A stretch of DNA of 58,102 bases from an uncultured Synergistales bacterium (GTDB lineage Bacteria > Synergistota > Synergistia > Synergistales > Aminobacteriaceae). The notes under the pieces were generated by a model, which ran no database searches, had not been told where the DNA came from, and was given only the letters and a program-made list of their open reading frames with translations. Positions 36,730 to 45,902 of the stretch are shown here, one piece after another. The stretch is from NCBI GenBank assembly GCA_905235735.1, contig CAJOMU010000019.1, positions 1-58,102 of the forward strand. The letters run 5' to 3'. The position numbers and the translations under genes were made by a program. Positions within the stretch are counted from its first letter, which is position 1, and each line of letters opens with the position of its first letter.

Positions 36730-37359
36730 ATGAAACGAAAATTTTTCATTGGCATTATCATTTTGATTCTCATGTTCTCGTTCACAGCATCAGGAGCAGA
36801 AAAGAAATCTGATGAGCTTAAACGCATGGGAATTTTCATCAGCAACTTCACAGAGCAGGGCTTCTACAACTTCGATCTCGAAAAAGAAGGCGATGATGAT
36901 ATGCTTCATCTTGGCGACCCTTCAAACATGGCTGAGCTGATTCGATTCGGGATTGCTCACAACGTAATCAACAACCCTAAGAGTACAATACGAAAATGTA
37001 CGAGAAGAAACTGTGATTACGGAAGCTCAACGATGACAGGAAAGAGTGTCGCAGAAGCAGTGAGGAAATATTTCGACTTGAGCATAAAGAATCAAAGTGT
37101 GCTCGATGATTCACCAGAGGCATTTTATGACGGCGAATCATATCACTTTGAGCCGAATCAATGGAAGCCTGAGACAGTATATTACGCAGAGGTTCAAGAG
37201 GTATCACAGAGACGCGGCATAATCACAATGACAGGTGAACTATATAACCTTCACAGGAAATCAGAACGTCCTGCAACATTCATCGCTGAAGCGAAGCCGT
37301 ACAAATGGAATAAGAAAGATACGTGGGCAATTTTGTCGCTGATAGTTGACTGGCGTTAG
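36730..37359 (+). CDS. Exported protein of unknown function
   Basis: A 209-residue protein with a signal peptide (about residues 1-22, cut near SGA). The mature part contains two cysteines close together (KCTRRNC, near 89-94) that could form a disulfide, and a C-terminal beta-rich segment ending VDWR. I do not recognise the family. A strong AGGAGG site precedes the ATG. It is divergent from the flagellar operon and shares the inverted-repeat region; a flagellar or envelope role is possible but not shown. Confidence 0.75.
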   Translation: MKRKFFIGIIILILMFSFTASGAEKKSDELKRMGIFISNFTEQGFYNFDLEKEGDDDMLHLGDPSNMAELIRFGIAHNVINNPKSTIRKCTRRNCDYGSSTMTGKSVAEAVRKYFDLSIKNQSVLDDSPEAFYDGESYHFEPNQWKPETVYYAEVQEVSQRRGIITMTGELYNLHRKSERPATFIAEAKPYKWNKKDTWAILSLIVDWR

Positions 37360-37371
37360 AGGCTGTATAGC

Positions 37372-37400
37372 TTGCACGTAAAAATTCATTATGCTACACT
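37372..37400 (+). promoter_or_regulatory. Promoter of the putP-like gene
   Basis: TTGCAC (37372-37377) and TACACT (37395-37400) are separated by exactly 17 bases, about 35 bases before the start codon. Both hexamers are close to the housekeeping consensus. Confidence 0.7.
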
Positions 37401-37434
37401 GCAACGAATTTTTGTTTAAGATAGGAGTGTTTTA

Positions 37435-38892
37435 ATGAACATTCAGGAAGTCAGCGTATTCATAATTTATCTTTTGTTCATGCTCTCAATAGGAGTTTGG
37501 TTCTTCTTCAGAGATAAGAATCAAACAGAAAAGGGATATTTCTTAGGCGACAGGAAAATGGGTGCATGGGTAGCGGCACTCTCAGCAGGTGCATCAGACA
37601 TGAGTGCATGGGTTCTAATGGGACTGCCCACATCAATCTATGCTCTCGGACTTGGCCAGGTGTGGATTGCTGTAGGTCTTGCACTGGGATATTCACTCAG
37701 TTGGATATACGAAGCACCCAGACTGCGAACGTTCTCAATTGCGGCAGATGATTCAATCACAATCCCTCAGTATTTGACGAACAGATTCCTCTCGAAGTCA
37801 AAGACACTTCAGCTAATCTCTGCGGCTGTGTTCCTCATTGCCTACACGATATATGCGGCCTCAAGTATCAAAGCATGTGGGACACTATTCAACACGGTAA
37901 CGGGATTAGACACGACAGTTGCGATGTATCTTGCGGCATTCATTGTAATCAGCTACACCTTCTTAGGAGGATTCAGCGCGGTATCATGGACTGATTTCTT
38001 TCAGGGAATGCTCGTACTTGCGGCCATGCTCATAGTTCCTATTGTTGCATGGACTATGCTTGAGGCTGGTGCATCTGCATCAATAGACACACCAAACTAC
38101 TGGAACTTCTTCTCAAGCTGGCAGGATATAGCTTCGGGACTTGGCTGGGGACTCGGCTATTTCGGAATGCCTCACATAATCATTCGTTTCATGTCGATAA
38201 AATCACAGCACGAACTCCGAAAGTCTGCGAAGATTGGCATCTCATGGACAGTTATTATTCTCGTGTTTGCGGCATTAGTCGGCACAATCGGAAGAATGTT
38301 TATCGGCTTTGATGAAACAGTGAACAATAACTCGCTTGTCTTTGTCGTAATGACACGAAAGATATTCCCCGCAATAGTCTCAGGTGTATTGCTCTCAGCA
38401 GTCTTAGCGGCGGCAATGAGTACGGCTGACAGTCAGCTTCTTGCGGCGGCGAGTGCATTTGCATCTGATGTGTATCGTCCAGTGATTCGCGGAGGGAAGG
38501 CAGGAAACAAAGAAATGCTTTGGGCAGGACGTATCGTAGTTCTCCTGATTGCTGTTGCGGCACTCTTCATCGCGGCAAGTCCTAATGCAGGTTCTATAAT
38601 GTCATTAGTCTCTAATGCATGGGGTGTATTCGGTGCGGCATTCGGGCCTGCAATAATGCTGAGCTTATTCTGGAAGAGATTTACTTTCACAGGTGCATCT
38701 GTTGGAATCTTTGTAGGTGCGGCAGTTGATATTCTATGGTTGTCATATATGTCTCACACGGGCGTTTATGAAATCATTCCGGGATTCTTTGCGGGATTGA
38801 TTGCGGCGGTCGTTGTGTCGATGATCTCACCGAAACCTTCAAAGGAAGTTGAAGAACTTTTCGATAAGGCACTTGCTATGTCGAACGAGTAA
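37435..38892 (+). CDS. putP: Sodium/solute symporter, PutP type (proline)
   Basis: A 485-residue member of the sodium:solute symporter family with about 13 membrane helices. It has GASDMSAWVLMGLPTSIYALGL in the second helix, the pattern of sodium/proline symporters, and the SSS signature region with the later AAAMSTADSQLLAAASA stretch. It would import proline (or a similar amino acid) driven by sodium, a fitting fuel for an amino-acid-fermenting anaerobe. A ribosome site (AGGAGTG) and a good promoter precede it, and a terminator follows, so it is a single-gene unit. Confidence 0.92.
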   Translation: MNIQEVSVFIIYLLFMLSIGVWFFFRDKNQTEKGYFLGDRKMGAWVAALSAGASDMSAWVLMGLPTSIYALGLGQVWIAVGLALGYSLSWIYEAPRLRTFSIAADDSITIPQYLTNRFLSKSKTLQLISAAVFLIAYTIYAASSIKACGTLFNTVTGLDTTVAMYLAAFIVISYTFLGGFSAVSWTDFFQGMLVLAAMLIVPIVAWTMLEAGASASIDTPNYWNFFSSWQDIASGLGWGLGYFGMPHIIIRFMSIKSQHELRKSAKIGISWTVIILVFAALVGTIGRMFIGFDETVNNNSLVFVVMTRKIFPAIVSGVLLSAVLAAAMSTADSQLLAAASAFASDVYRPVIRGGKAGNKEMLWAGRIVVLLIAVAALFIAASPNAGSIMSLVSNAWGVFGAAFGPAIMLSLFWKRFTFTGASVGIFVGAAVDILWLSYMSHTGVYEIIPGFFAGLIAAVVVSMISPKPSKEVEELFDKALAMSNE

Positions 38893-38912
38893 GATATAAA
38901 ACATTGATTGAA

Positions 38913-38941
38913 GTCTCCCCATTCAAACGGGAGGCTTTTTT
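38913..38941 (+). terminator. Intrinsic terminator after putP
   Basis: GTCTCCC pairs with GGGAGGC (one G-U pair) around a 9-base loop, followed by six T. Confidence 0.85.
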
Positions 38942-38952
38942 GTTATGCGGAC

Positions 38953-38987
38953 AAAAAAAATAAACCCCCGAATTTCTTTTCGGAGGT
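38953..38987 (-). terminator. Intrinsic terminator after rpsT
   Basis: On the minus strand AACCTCCGAA pairs with TTCGGGGGTT (one G-U pair) around a short loop, followed by TATTTTTTTT. It starts 8 bases after the rpsT stop. Confidence 0.88.
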
Positions 38988-38995
38988 TTTATCTC

Positions 38996-39262
38996 TTAGG
39001 CATTCATTGCCTTCATTCGTCTTGACATTAATTCTTTACGTCGAGCTGCCGTATTCTTATGCATTACACCTTTGACTACTGCTTTGTCGATTACACTCTG
39101 TGCTTCGTTGAATACTTTGTGTGCTGTCTCTGAATCTTTTGCTTCAACTGCCTGAAGTAATTTCTTAACGGCGGTCTTGCATCTTGATGTCCAGTACTTA
39201 TTGTACAGTCTGTTACGTTCAGCTATTTTCACTCGGCGTTCCGCTGATTTCTTATTTGGCAT
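38996..39262 (-). CDS. rpsT: 30S ribosomal protein S20
   Basis: An 88-residue, very basic helical protein typical of S20, which binds 16S rRNA early in 30S assembly. It begins MPNKKSAERRVKIAERN and carries the KGVMHKNTAARRKSR-like C-terminal motif (as KGVMHKNTAARRKELMSR). The ribosome site is GGGAGAG. Only 36 bases separate it from the tRNA-Leu gene upstream on the same strand, so both probably share the strong promoter at 39400-39428. It ends at a clear terminator. Confidence 0.97.
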   Translation of the reverse strand: MPNKKSAERRVKIAERNRLYNKYWTSRCKTAVKKLLQAVEAKDSETAHKVFNEAQSVIDKAVVKGVMHKNTAARRKELMSRRMKAMNA

Positions 39263-39298
39263 AGTAAAATAAATCTCTCCCGAATTCTATTGAAATGA

Positions 39299-39381
39299 TG
39301 CCGAAGGGGAGACTTGAACTCCCACGAGATTGCTCCCGGCGGATTTTGAGTCCGCTGCGTCTGCCATTCCGCCACTCCGGC
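39299..39381 (-). tRNA. tRNA-Leu (anticodon CAA)
   Basis: A class II tRNA with a long variable arm. The acceptor stem GCCGGAG pairs with CTTCGGC (one G-U pair), followed by discriminator A. The anticodon stem GCGGA/TCCGC holds the loop CTCAAAA, giving CAA. The T arm has GTTCAAGTC. CCA is not encoded; the genome continues TCA. Confidence 0.96.
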
Positions 39382-39399
39382 AATTAAAGGCTAGTGTAT

Positions 39400-39428
39400 A
39401 AAATACACTGCGATTATCTTTTTGTCAA
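39400..39428 (-). promoter_or_regulatory. Promoter of tRNA-Leu and rpsT
   Basis: A perfect TTGACA (39423-39428) is followed after 17 bases by TATTTT (39400-39405), 18 bases before the tRNA 5-prime end. The -35 lies only about 10 bases past the manC stop. Confidence 0.75.
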
Positions 39429-39437
39429 ACGTGCAAA

Positions 39438-40493
39438 TCAAATCTTGTCTTTCATTCCATGTTCCCTAAGATACTTCACAACATCTCTGACGCTTTGAGC
39501 TTCTCCTCTGTGCGTAATGAACAATGCATCAGGCGTATCAACAATTACGAGGTCATTTACGCTGTTCAGAATTACGGGCTTATCATGCGAATATACAAAG
39601 CAGTTCCGTGAATTCAGAGATACGCACTCTCCTACATGAACATTCTGATTATCGTCCTGTTCGAGAATCTCATCATGAAGTGCATCCCATGAACCTACAT
39701 CTGACCAGCCGGAATTCACCATAGGAATCACTGCTACACGTTCCGCCTTCTCCATTACGGCATTGTCTATCGAGATGTTCTTGATGCCCGCAAACTCTGA
39801 ACGTACTGCTCTCCTCAAAACGAACGAATATAATTCAGGGTCAGCATGTTTAAGCTCGCGATACAAACTCTCAGGTGTGAATATGAATATGCCTGCGTTC
39901 CAGAAATATAATCTGCTTTCTACATACTCACGTGCTCTCTTTACGTCTGGTTTCTCTACGAAGTCTTCTGTATCATACCAGCCCTCAGAATAAAATTTCC
40001 CCTGCTTTATGTATCCGAAGCCAGTTTCAGGTCTCGTAGGGCCAACGCCTAAAGTTGCAAGGAAACCTTCATGTGCAGCATTGATTGCAACCTTGAGAGC
40101 ATCAGCGAAAATCTTCGTGTCCTTTATGACATGATCACTCGGTGCAAATATCATAACGTCATCTTCATTTGCTCCCTGTGAAAGCATATCCTCAACTGCA
40201 AGCAATATCGCCGGGCCTGTCCCTCTTGCACAAGGTTCCTCAATCACAAAGTGTTCAGGCAATTCACCAAGTGAATCATGAAGCTGTGAATATGTCAGGT
40301 CATGCCATTTCCCTCCGGCAATCACTCGCATATGTTCAAGCGGGACTACATTCAGCATTCTTAATGCCGTATTCTGAAGAAGGGTTTTATCACCATAGAG
40401 AGTGAGAAACTGTTTCGGGAAATTCTCACGTGATAAAGGCCATAATCTTGTCCCGCTCCCACCACTTAATATCATTCCGTATGTTTTGCTCAT
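39438..40493 (-). CDS. manC: Mannose-1-phosphate guanylyltransferase
   Basis: A 351-residue sugar nucleotidyltransferase that makes GDP-mannose for surface glycans. The N-terminal signature GGSGTRLWPLSRENFPKQF, the FAPSDHVI loop and FVEKPDVKRA are present. It is the short, single-function form: there is no C-terminal mannose-6-phosphate isomerase domain. The gene overlaps the preceding M23 peptidase gene by four bases, so it is the last gene of a punA-M23-manC operon. Another sugar-1-phosphate substrate is possible, but the motif set best fits GDP-mannose. Confidence 0.9.
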   Translation of the reverse strand: MSKTYGMILSGGSGTRLWPLSRENFPKQFLTLYGDKTLLQNTALRMLNVVPLEHMRVIAGGKWHDLTYSQLHDSLGELPEHFVIEEPCARGTGPAILLAVEDMLSQGANEDDVMIFAPSDHVIKDTKIFADALKVAINAAHEGFLATLGVGPTRPETGFGYIKQGKFYSEGWYDTEDFVEKPDVKRAREYVESRLYFWNAGIFIFTPESLYRELKHADPELYSFVLRRAVRSEFAGIKNISIDNAVMEKAERVAVIPMVNSGWSDVGSWDALHDEILEQDDNQNVHVGECVSLNSRNCFVYSHDKPVILNSVNDLVIVDTPDALFITHRGEAQSVRDVVKYLREHGMKDKI

Positions 40494-41410
40494 CTGCTGT
40501 TCACCTGTGATTGCGTTCCTTTCTTTAACATCTGATGTATGCTCGTTGAGAATAAAGGTATAGGGTCTACAAACTGACCTGCGAGAATAAGACTGTAATG
40601 CAGATGAGGCCCTGTTACCCTTCCTGTTGCACCAGACTTCGCAATTACCTGACCCTTTGCTACTTTCTCTCCGTTCTTCACGTTTATCTCACTCAAATGA
40701 AAGAATGCCGTGATTACTCCATTCCCTGAATCAATATACACGCTTCCTCCTTCGTAATAGTGAAAGCCGGTTAATACAACCGTACCTGCAAAAGGAGCAC
40801 GTACCTGCGTTCCTGTTACCGCACGAATATCCGCACCGTTATGACCTGCACGAGGCTGACCGTTATACACTCTCTGCTTTCCGTAATGACTGGTGAGCGT
40901 TATGTTCGTAAAAGGCGGCTGAGGTGGAGTAGTCCATCGTCTTTGAGAGGTCATCGTTCGTAATGCTGCTCCGACTAATTTCTGTTCATTCCTAATTCTC
41001 GGAAGTTCTTTCTTCGGAGGGTTCACCATTTTCGGATTTACGCTTAGATTCTCTCTTGGATATTTTCTTGCTCTCAGTGCAATATTTCCTGAGGCTTTGT
41101 ATTTCTTCCCGTTCTGAATAAATTCAAAGAGTATCTTGTAGTTTCCAGGCTTAACATTACGTAGATCTGAACCTAACAGACCATACGATATTTTTCCTGC
41201 ACCGCCCTGTTCAACATTGAGGTTAATCGTTCTGTTCATCCACGTTACGACAGGATTCGAGTAGTCAGCGTTTGATGTGATTGATACTGCGAAGGCCTGC
41301 CCAATGTCCCAGCTTGTAGGAAAGTTTACCCACGCTGCGGCATGTACAGGTGAAGGGAATAACATCAATATGAATGTGAAGAGAAGCGGCAGAAATTTTT
41401 TTATGCGCAT
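40490..41410 (-). CDS. Secreted M23 (LytM-type) peptidoglycan peptidase
   Basis: A 306-residue exported protein with a signal peptide (MRIKKFLPLLFTFILML, cut after VHA). An Ig-like N-terminal domain (about 30-120) is followed by a linker and a C-terminal M23 domain with zinc ligands in HNGADI (HxxxD) and HLHYS (HxH). Such enzymes cut or remodel peptide crosslinks in the wall, and some only activate amidases. The start ATG at 41410 gives a normal signal peptide; a GTG at 41425 lies directly on the ribosome site and is less likely. It overlaps the end of manC downstream and follows punA closely. Confidence 0.9.
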   Translation of the reverse strand: MRIKKFLPLLFTFILMLFPSPVHAAAWVNFPTSWDIGQAFAVSITSNADYSNPVVTWMNRTINLNVEQGGAGKISYGLLGSDLRNVKPGNYKILFEFIQNGKKYKASGNIALRARKYPRENLSVNPKMVNPPKKELPRIRNEQKLVGAALRTMTSQRRWTTPPQPPFTNITLTSHYGKQRVYNGQPRAGHNGADIRAVTGTQVRAPFAGTVVLTGFHYYEGGSVYIDSGNGVITAFFHLSEINVKNGEKVAKGQVIAKSGATGRVTGPHLHYSLILAGQFVDPIPLFSTSIHQMLKKGTQSQVNSR

Positions 41411-41421
41411 TAATATATATC

Positions 41422-42240
41422 TCACTCCTGATTCAAATATTTTATGAGGCTCATTATTATTCCTGAAAGTTTTTCTGATGCCCTCTTCGATCCATCAAGA
41501 ACTTCCTGCACAGTTAATCTCTTCTCCGGCTGAATACCTGCGGCCATGTTCGTAGCGCAAGAGAGAACTGTTATTCTAATTCCCATAGCATTAGCTGCAA
41601 TAACTTCCGGAACTGTAGACATTCCTGCAAGGTCTGCACCTAATATACCTGCCATACGAACCTCTGAAGGTGTCTCGAATGACGGCCCTGAAAAAGCCGC
41701 ATACACTCCCTGTTTCAATCCAAGTGATGAAAGTACGTTCAGCATCTTCTTATCATATGCGTTGGTCATGTCAGGAAATCTTTCGTTCCATTTTGATTCA
41801 TTAGGGCCGATTAACGGGTTTGTTCCCATTAAATTGATATGGTCTTTCACTGCGATAATCTCTCCGGCATGATAGCTATCATTGATTGCTCCTGACGCAT
41901 TAGTGAGGATAATCTCCTTCACTCCGAGCATAGCGATAACTCTCACGGGAAAAATTACAGCCTTCATTGAATGTCCCTCATAGTAATGAAATCTTCCCTG
42001 AAGCATAATGACATTACGACCTTCAATAGTACCTGAGATTATCTTTCCTTCATGGCCAGGTGCAGAATGTTTCGGCCAGTTTGGAATTTTCGTTGTGTCT
42101 ATTGTTATGCTGTCTTGAATCATATCTGCAATATCACCCAAGCCTGAGCCTGATATGATTGCAGTCTGAGGATTTGATTTTATGAATTGCTTTATGTACT
42201 GTGATGATTCTTCTGCGTCTGAGTAATTATATTCGGGCAT
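41422..42240 (-). CDS. punA: Purine nucleoside phosphorylase (trimeric PNP)
   Basis: A 272-residue phosphorylase that splits purine nucleosides with phosphate for salvage. It has the N-terminal phosphate-binding GSGLG, the GRFHYYEGHSM segment, LTNASGAI and the substrate-binding Glu/Asn regions (SFETPSEVRM, ATNMAAGI) of the trimeric class specific for inosine and guanosine. The ribosome site is GAGGTGA. It is the first gene of the punA-M23-manC operon, a grouping with no obvious shared pathway. Confidence 0.94.
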   Translation of the reverse strand: MPEYNYSDAEESSQYIKQFIKSNPQTAIISGSGLGDIADMIQDSITIDTTKIPNWPKHSAPGHEGKIISGTIEGRNVIMLQGRFHYYEGHSMKAVIFPVRVIAMLGVKEIILTNASGAINDSYHAGEIIAVKDHINLMGTNPLIGPNESKWNERFPDMTNAYDKKMLNVLSSLGLKQGVYAAFSGPSFETPSEVRMAGILGADLAGMSTVPEVIAANAMGIRITVLSCATNMAAGIQPEKRLTVQEVLDGSKRASEKLSGIIMSLIKYLNQE

Positions 42241-42265
42241 TTGAATTAGTTCACCTCTGGAAAGT

Positions 42266-42306
42266 ATTCTAGCATAGCCAGTTGAAAGCTAACTGCATGA
42301 TACAAT
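42266..42306. promoter_or_regulatory. Divergent extended -10 promoters of punA and the C_GCAxxG_C_C gene
   Basis: On the minus strand TGCTAGAAT (42266-42274) and on the plus strand TGATACAAT (42298-42306) are extended -10 elements for the two divergent genes. Neither has a convincing -35. Confidence 0.4.
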
Positions 42307-42350
42307 TACGAGCAATACTGAAATTTTTTACGAGGAGATTTTAATTCACA

Positions 42351-42743
42351 ATGAGTGAGAAGCAAGACAGAGCAGTAGAACTCAAGAACAGGACAGGAGA
42401 TGCGCATTACAATTGCTGTCAGGCAGTAGCATGTGTATTCGCAGAAGAAGCAGGAATGAATGAAGATACGCTGCGTAAACTCGGTGCAGGTTTCGGTCTC
42501 GGAATGGGAACAATGGAAGCTACATGCGGAGCGTTATGCGGTGCAGAAATGATTCTTGGACTCACGAAGTATAACGGCAAACCGATTCGTAAAGATGCAT
42601 CTGAATTGCACAATGCATTCAAGGAGAAGTGCGGAGGAGTTACGATATGCAGGGATATAAAGGGAGTTGAAACAGGAAAAGTATTATGTTCATGTGATGA
42701 CTGCGTTCGTAATGCAGTATCACTCCTTGAGGAAAGGCTATAG
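42351..42743 (+). CDS. C_GCAxxG_C_C family protein, redox-type
   Basis: A 130-residue cysteine-rich protein of the C_GCAxxG_C_C family. The motif run includes YNCCQAVACVF, CGALCGAEMILG, CGGVTICRDI and a C-terminal CSCDDC. Proteins of this family are short, often linked to metal or redox functions, and their biochemical role is not established. An AGGAGA ribosome site stands 12 bases before the ATG. It is a single-gene unit: the hairpin after it has its T-run on the other strand. Confidence 0.85.
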   Translation: MSEKQDRAVELKNRTGDAHYNCCQAVACVFAEEAGMNEDTLRKLGAGFGLGMGTMEATCGALCGAEMILGLTKYNGKPIRKDASELHNAFKEKCGGVTICRDIKGVETGKVLCSCDDCVRNAVSLLEERL

Positions 42744-42747
42744 CAAA

Positions 42748-42778
42748 TAAAAAAGCGGGGCCATGTGATTAACCCCGC
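42748..42778 (-). terminator. Intrinsic terminator after the M4 metalloprotease gene
   Basis: On the minus strand GCGGGG pairs with CCCCGC around a 12-base loop and is followed by TTTTTTATTT. It also sits just past the end of the convergent C_GCAxxG_C_C gene. Confidence 0.85.
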
Positions 42779-42789
42779 ATTGAATATCA

Positions 42790-45700
42790 TCATTCCGCTT
42801 CTGGTTCGTCTAACACAATTTCATTCGTATCTTTCCTTACGCCTATATAGTTCATCGTGAAGACTTTCCAGTATAGTCCGAGTGATGATCCTTTCGGAGG
42901 AGTATATTTCCTGATGAACTTATTGTTGTAGTACAGCCCCGCAGTTACACCTGAGCCTCGCCAATCAGGATCTGTACTTGAATCCCATTTCACGAAGAAG
43001 ACTAAAGGACTTCCGTAGAAGCTCGTGAAATATATTCTCTTGATGTGATTATCAGGATTAAGTGCAACAGTTGCCGCTGACCTTCCGTTTGTCGTATATG
43101 CCTGCTTGTAGTCATCCCAAACGTGAAAATCAGTTCCTCCGTAAATGCTGCCTTTACCCTTCAGGTGAACATCGAGATATGATTTGCTGCTGTCAACGTA
43201 ATCAATCACCGCGCAATATTTCGTAGCTTCCGTAAAGAGAGTTACGTATCTGTAGTTCGTACTGTCTGGAGCGACTGCAATATTGATTCTGTGAGACATA
43301 TAATTTTCTGAAGTCTTAAAGACCGTGAGTGTGTAATATCCTGCACTGACATTCGAGAGCGTGCATTTTCCCGATGAATTGCTCGTGCCGCCTTTTGTGT
43401 ATGAGCCTGTGCTGTTCCATCCTGAAATGAGATAAACAGATGCTCCGTTTATGTTCCGTCCTTGTGAATCGCATACTGTAACCTCAAGAGTTCCTGTTCC
43501 GCTGCTCACTAAATCAAGATTTAGGCTAACTGTATTATCACCTGGAAGATACTGCCTGAACCTCAAAGGGAGATAACCTGATGCTGAGATGTTCACTATG
43601 TAAGTTCCTGCATCAGCTGAGAGTTCAGCATCACCGTTTGAGTTCGTAGTTCCTCTTGCTTGTTCGATACCGGATATGCTTGTGAGTGTTATTGATGCAC
43701 CTCTTATTGAACGTCCTGTTCTTTTGTCTGAAATGTCGAGTTTAAGAGTTCCCTTCGGCATTGTTATTCCAACACCATCGAAAGCATTCTTGATTACCTG
43801 AATCTGATTTGAAGTGCATGTATATTGCAGTGCTGCCCTCAATACATTTCTTCTGATAGTGTGAAAATCTGAAGTTGCATCCAATCCCATGAAGAGAGAT
43901 TTATACCATATGCGCCTCATCAGATTCCATGAAAGGCCGTTTGTGCCCGCAGAATCCCTATGCATTAAGTATGCGGCATGTGCAATCAGTCTGCTGTATG
44001 TGTGAACGCCGTTATGATCGTTATAACCTGCTTGTGGTACATTCTTATATCGTTCATAGAGAGCAGGAACGTCTTTAATCTTTCCGTCGGATAATGAGCT
44101 TACACTCACATCACTTCTTAGGTCTCTTCTGCACTCCGTCTTGTCTCTGAAGTATGTTATTCCTGTCTCGTAGTTATTATCGCTGTCATCAACTCTCCAG
44201 CCATGCTTCCAGTCTTCATCTCTCAATGCTCCGAATATGTCAGCATATCCTTCATCGATTGCGCCTGTAGCATTTTGATACGGTATGCCTCCTGTGATGT
44301 AATAGAGCACTGCATGAGTTGATTCATGAGTGAGAGTATCGAGACCCATTGCACCGGAGTATTCATATGTTGAGTTATATGAACTGTCGCTGACATATAT
44401 AGTCTCCGTTGATGAATTCCAGAATGCATTATCCCGCAAATTTTCTACACGTTCATGTGTCACGAGTTGAACTGTCATGTTCTTATTGTCTAATGATTTG
44501 CGGCCAAATGTATCCTGCCACCATTTCATGACCGTCCGCATGTTCGTGTATCCTGAAACTTGATGACCATCATTCCAGGTGCTCCCGGATTTCTCCACGA
44601 GATTTGAGTTTCCTGTATCACCGGAGTACACTACAACTTCAGGAGTTCCGCTGTCCCTCATATACGTTTCAGCTTTCAGGCCAGAGGTAAATGACCATTT
44701 CCATTTTCGTGTTACAGGGAAAGTTAAAGTGTTTCCCATTTCATCATTACCTCTCTGGGTCTCTGTCCACGTGAGAACATTTGAATGCGTTCTTATGACC
44801 GACAAATCATATCCGCTGACTATAACATCGTCATTTACGTACACATCTTCGCTTTCATTTGTATTCGTTAAGCCTGAAACTTTCACGAGGAATGCGAGTA
44901 CAGGTTCATCTTCGTATTCATTCAGTGAGTATACGATTAATTTCGTATCCTGAGATGCAGCTTCAAGGCGCGAATAATCACCGTAATGATTCAGTGCTGC
45001 GTTCTCTGCCTCTTCTCGTGTGTGCCGAGTGAATACATCATTCATTCTTGAAGTCTCAATTACCGTTGAACTCAGGAAGTCAGTATCACCTGAAGCATTA
45101 GCCGATACCATAACAGTGCGTCCATACACTTCGATCTGTTCATCATCGTAATCATGCATCTGCCTGAACGAATACTGTGCACCATACTCATCACTGAATA
45201 TATTCAGGACTTCAAGCTCTTCATACGGGTCATCAATTCCGAGAATCTCATGAACGCTTTGAACTGCATCTAATGCATCGTCTGCGTTGTTCACAATGAC
45301 ATCCGTGAATTTCCCGTCAATATGTCTCACAAGCTCTCCTGAATCATCATACGTCATCATGAAGTTATCATTGCTCTCGTTCATATCTTCAATGTCAGCA
45401 GGAGCTACAGGTTCATGCGATTTTGCTTCATCAATCGTTCGTGTCCTTGCCTTAATCACATTCAGGACGAAATCAACACTTCCCGAATAATCTCCGCTTT
45501 CTGCACTCGCCTTCAACGTTACAGGCGTATTAGACGCAGGACGAGATACAATGCCTGAATCCGATATGACAGAAGGGTTATTGCTTGACCATGTTACAGG
45601 CATATCTTCAACTTCAGAAGGAAGAGTTACATCATGAGTAACATAGTCAGAATAATCGCCGTCATGATAGCCTATAATGATATGAGACAACGCAAAATTC

Positions 45701-45852
45701 ACATCATCGCTTGCTGAGTATTGAATCTCTTCAACTTCGGGAGAGTCTGAACGGTTAGAACCTCCTCCGCCTCCTCCGCAGCCATAACCAAACACAACAA
45801 GAAAAGACAATGCCAAAATGAAAAGTGCCATGAAAAATTTTGATTTGCTCAT
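42790..45852 (-). CDS. Large lipoprotein M4 (thermolysin-like) metalloprotease with Ig and carboxypeptidase-regulatory-like domains
   Basis: A 1020-residue exported zinc protease. A signal sequence runs into a Cys followed by poly-Gly (GYGCGGGGGG), suggesting lipid anchoring although the lipobox is imperfect. Next come an atrophied-Ig-like domain (about 40-130), an FTP/PepSY propeptide (about 170-340) and the M4 catalytic domain with HESTH at 509-513 and Glu534 in DEGYAD as zinc and catalytic residues. Two Cna-B/carboxypeptidase-regulatory-like beta domains (about 690-860) and a further beta domain finish it. Start: ATG 45852 has AGGAGG 8 bases upstream; the longer frame is discarded. Probably degrades extracellular protein to feed amino acid fermentation. 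Confidence 0.88.
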   Translation of the reverse strand: MSKSKFFMALFILALSFLVVFGYGCGGGGGGSNRSDSPEVEEIQYSASDDVNFALSHIIIGYHDGDYSDYVTHDVTLPSEVEDMPVTWSSNNPSVISDSGIVSRPASNTPVTLKASAESGDYSGSVDFVLNVIKARTRTIDEAKSHEPVAPADIEDMNESNDNFMMTYDDSGELVRHIDGKFTDVIVNNADDALDAVQSVHEILGIDDPYEELEVLNIFSDEYGAQYSFRQMHDYDDEQIEVYGRTVMVSANASGDTDFLSSTVIETSRMNDVFTRHTREEAENAALNHYGDYSRLEAASQDTKLIVYSLNEYEDEPVLAFLVKVSGLTNTNESEDVYVNDDVIVSGYDLSVIRTHSNVLTWTETQRGNDEMGNTLTFPVTRKWKWSFTSGLKAETYMRDSGTPEVVVYSGDTGNSNLVEKSGSTWNDGHQVSGYTNMRTVMKWWQDTFGRKSLDNKNMTVQLVTHERVENLRDNAFWNSSTETIYVSDSSYNSTYEYSGAMGLDTLTHESTHAVLYYITGGIPYQNATGAIDEGYADIFGALRDEDWKHGWRVDDSDNNYETGITYFRDKTECRRDLRSDVSVSSLSDGKIKDVPALYERYKNVPQAGYNDHNGVHTYSRLIAHAAYLMHRDSAGTNGLSWNLMRRIWYKSLFMGLDATSDFHTIRRNVLRAALQYTCTSNQIQVIKNAFDGVGITMPKGTLKLDISDKRTGRSIRGASITLTSISGIEQARGTTNSNGDAELSADAGTYIVNISASGYLPLRFRQYLPGDNTVSLNLDLVSSGTGTLEVTVCDSQGRNINGASVYLISGWNSTGSYTKGGTSNSSGKCTLSNVSAGYYTLTVFKTSENYMSHRINIAVAPDSTNYRYVTLFTEATKYCAVIDYVDSSKSYLDVHLKGKGSIYGGTDFHVWDDYKQAYTTNGRSAATVALNPDNHIKRIYFTSFYGSPLVFFVKWDSSTDPDWRGSGVTAGLYYNNKFIRKYTPPKGSSLGLYWKVFTMNYIGVRKDTNEIVLDEPEAE

Positions 45853-45902
45853 TGTGATTCCTCCTTTGAATGATAAAATTCTGGATAATATACCACATAT
45901 AC

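Noticed and set aside
42419-42793. Minus-strand open frame opposite the C_GCAxxG_C_C gene
   Set aside because: It mirrors a clearly conserved cysteine-rich protein on the plus strand and spans a terminator.
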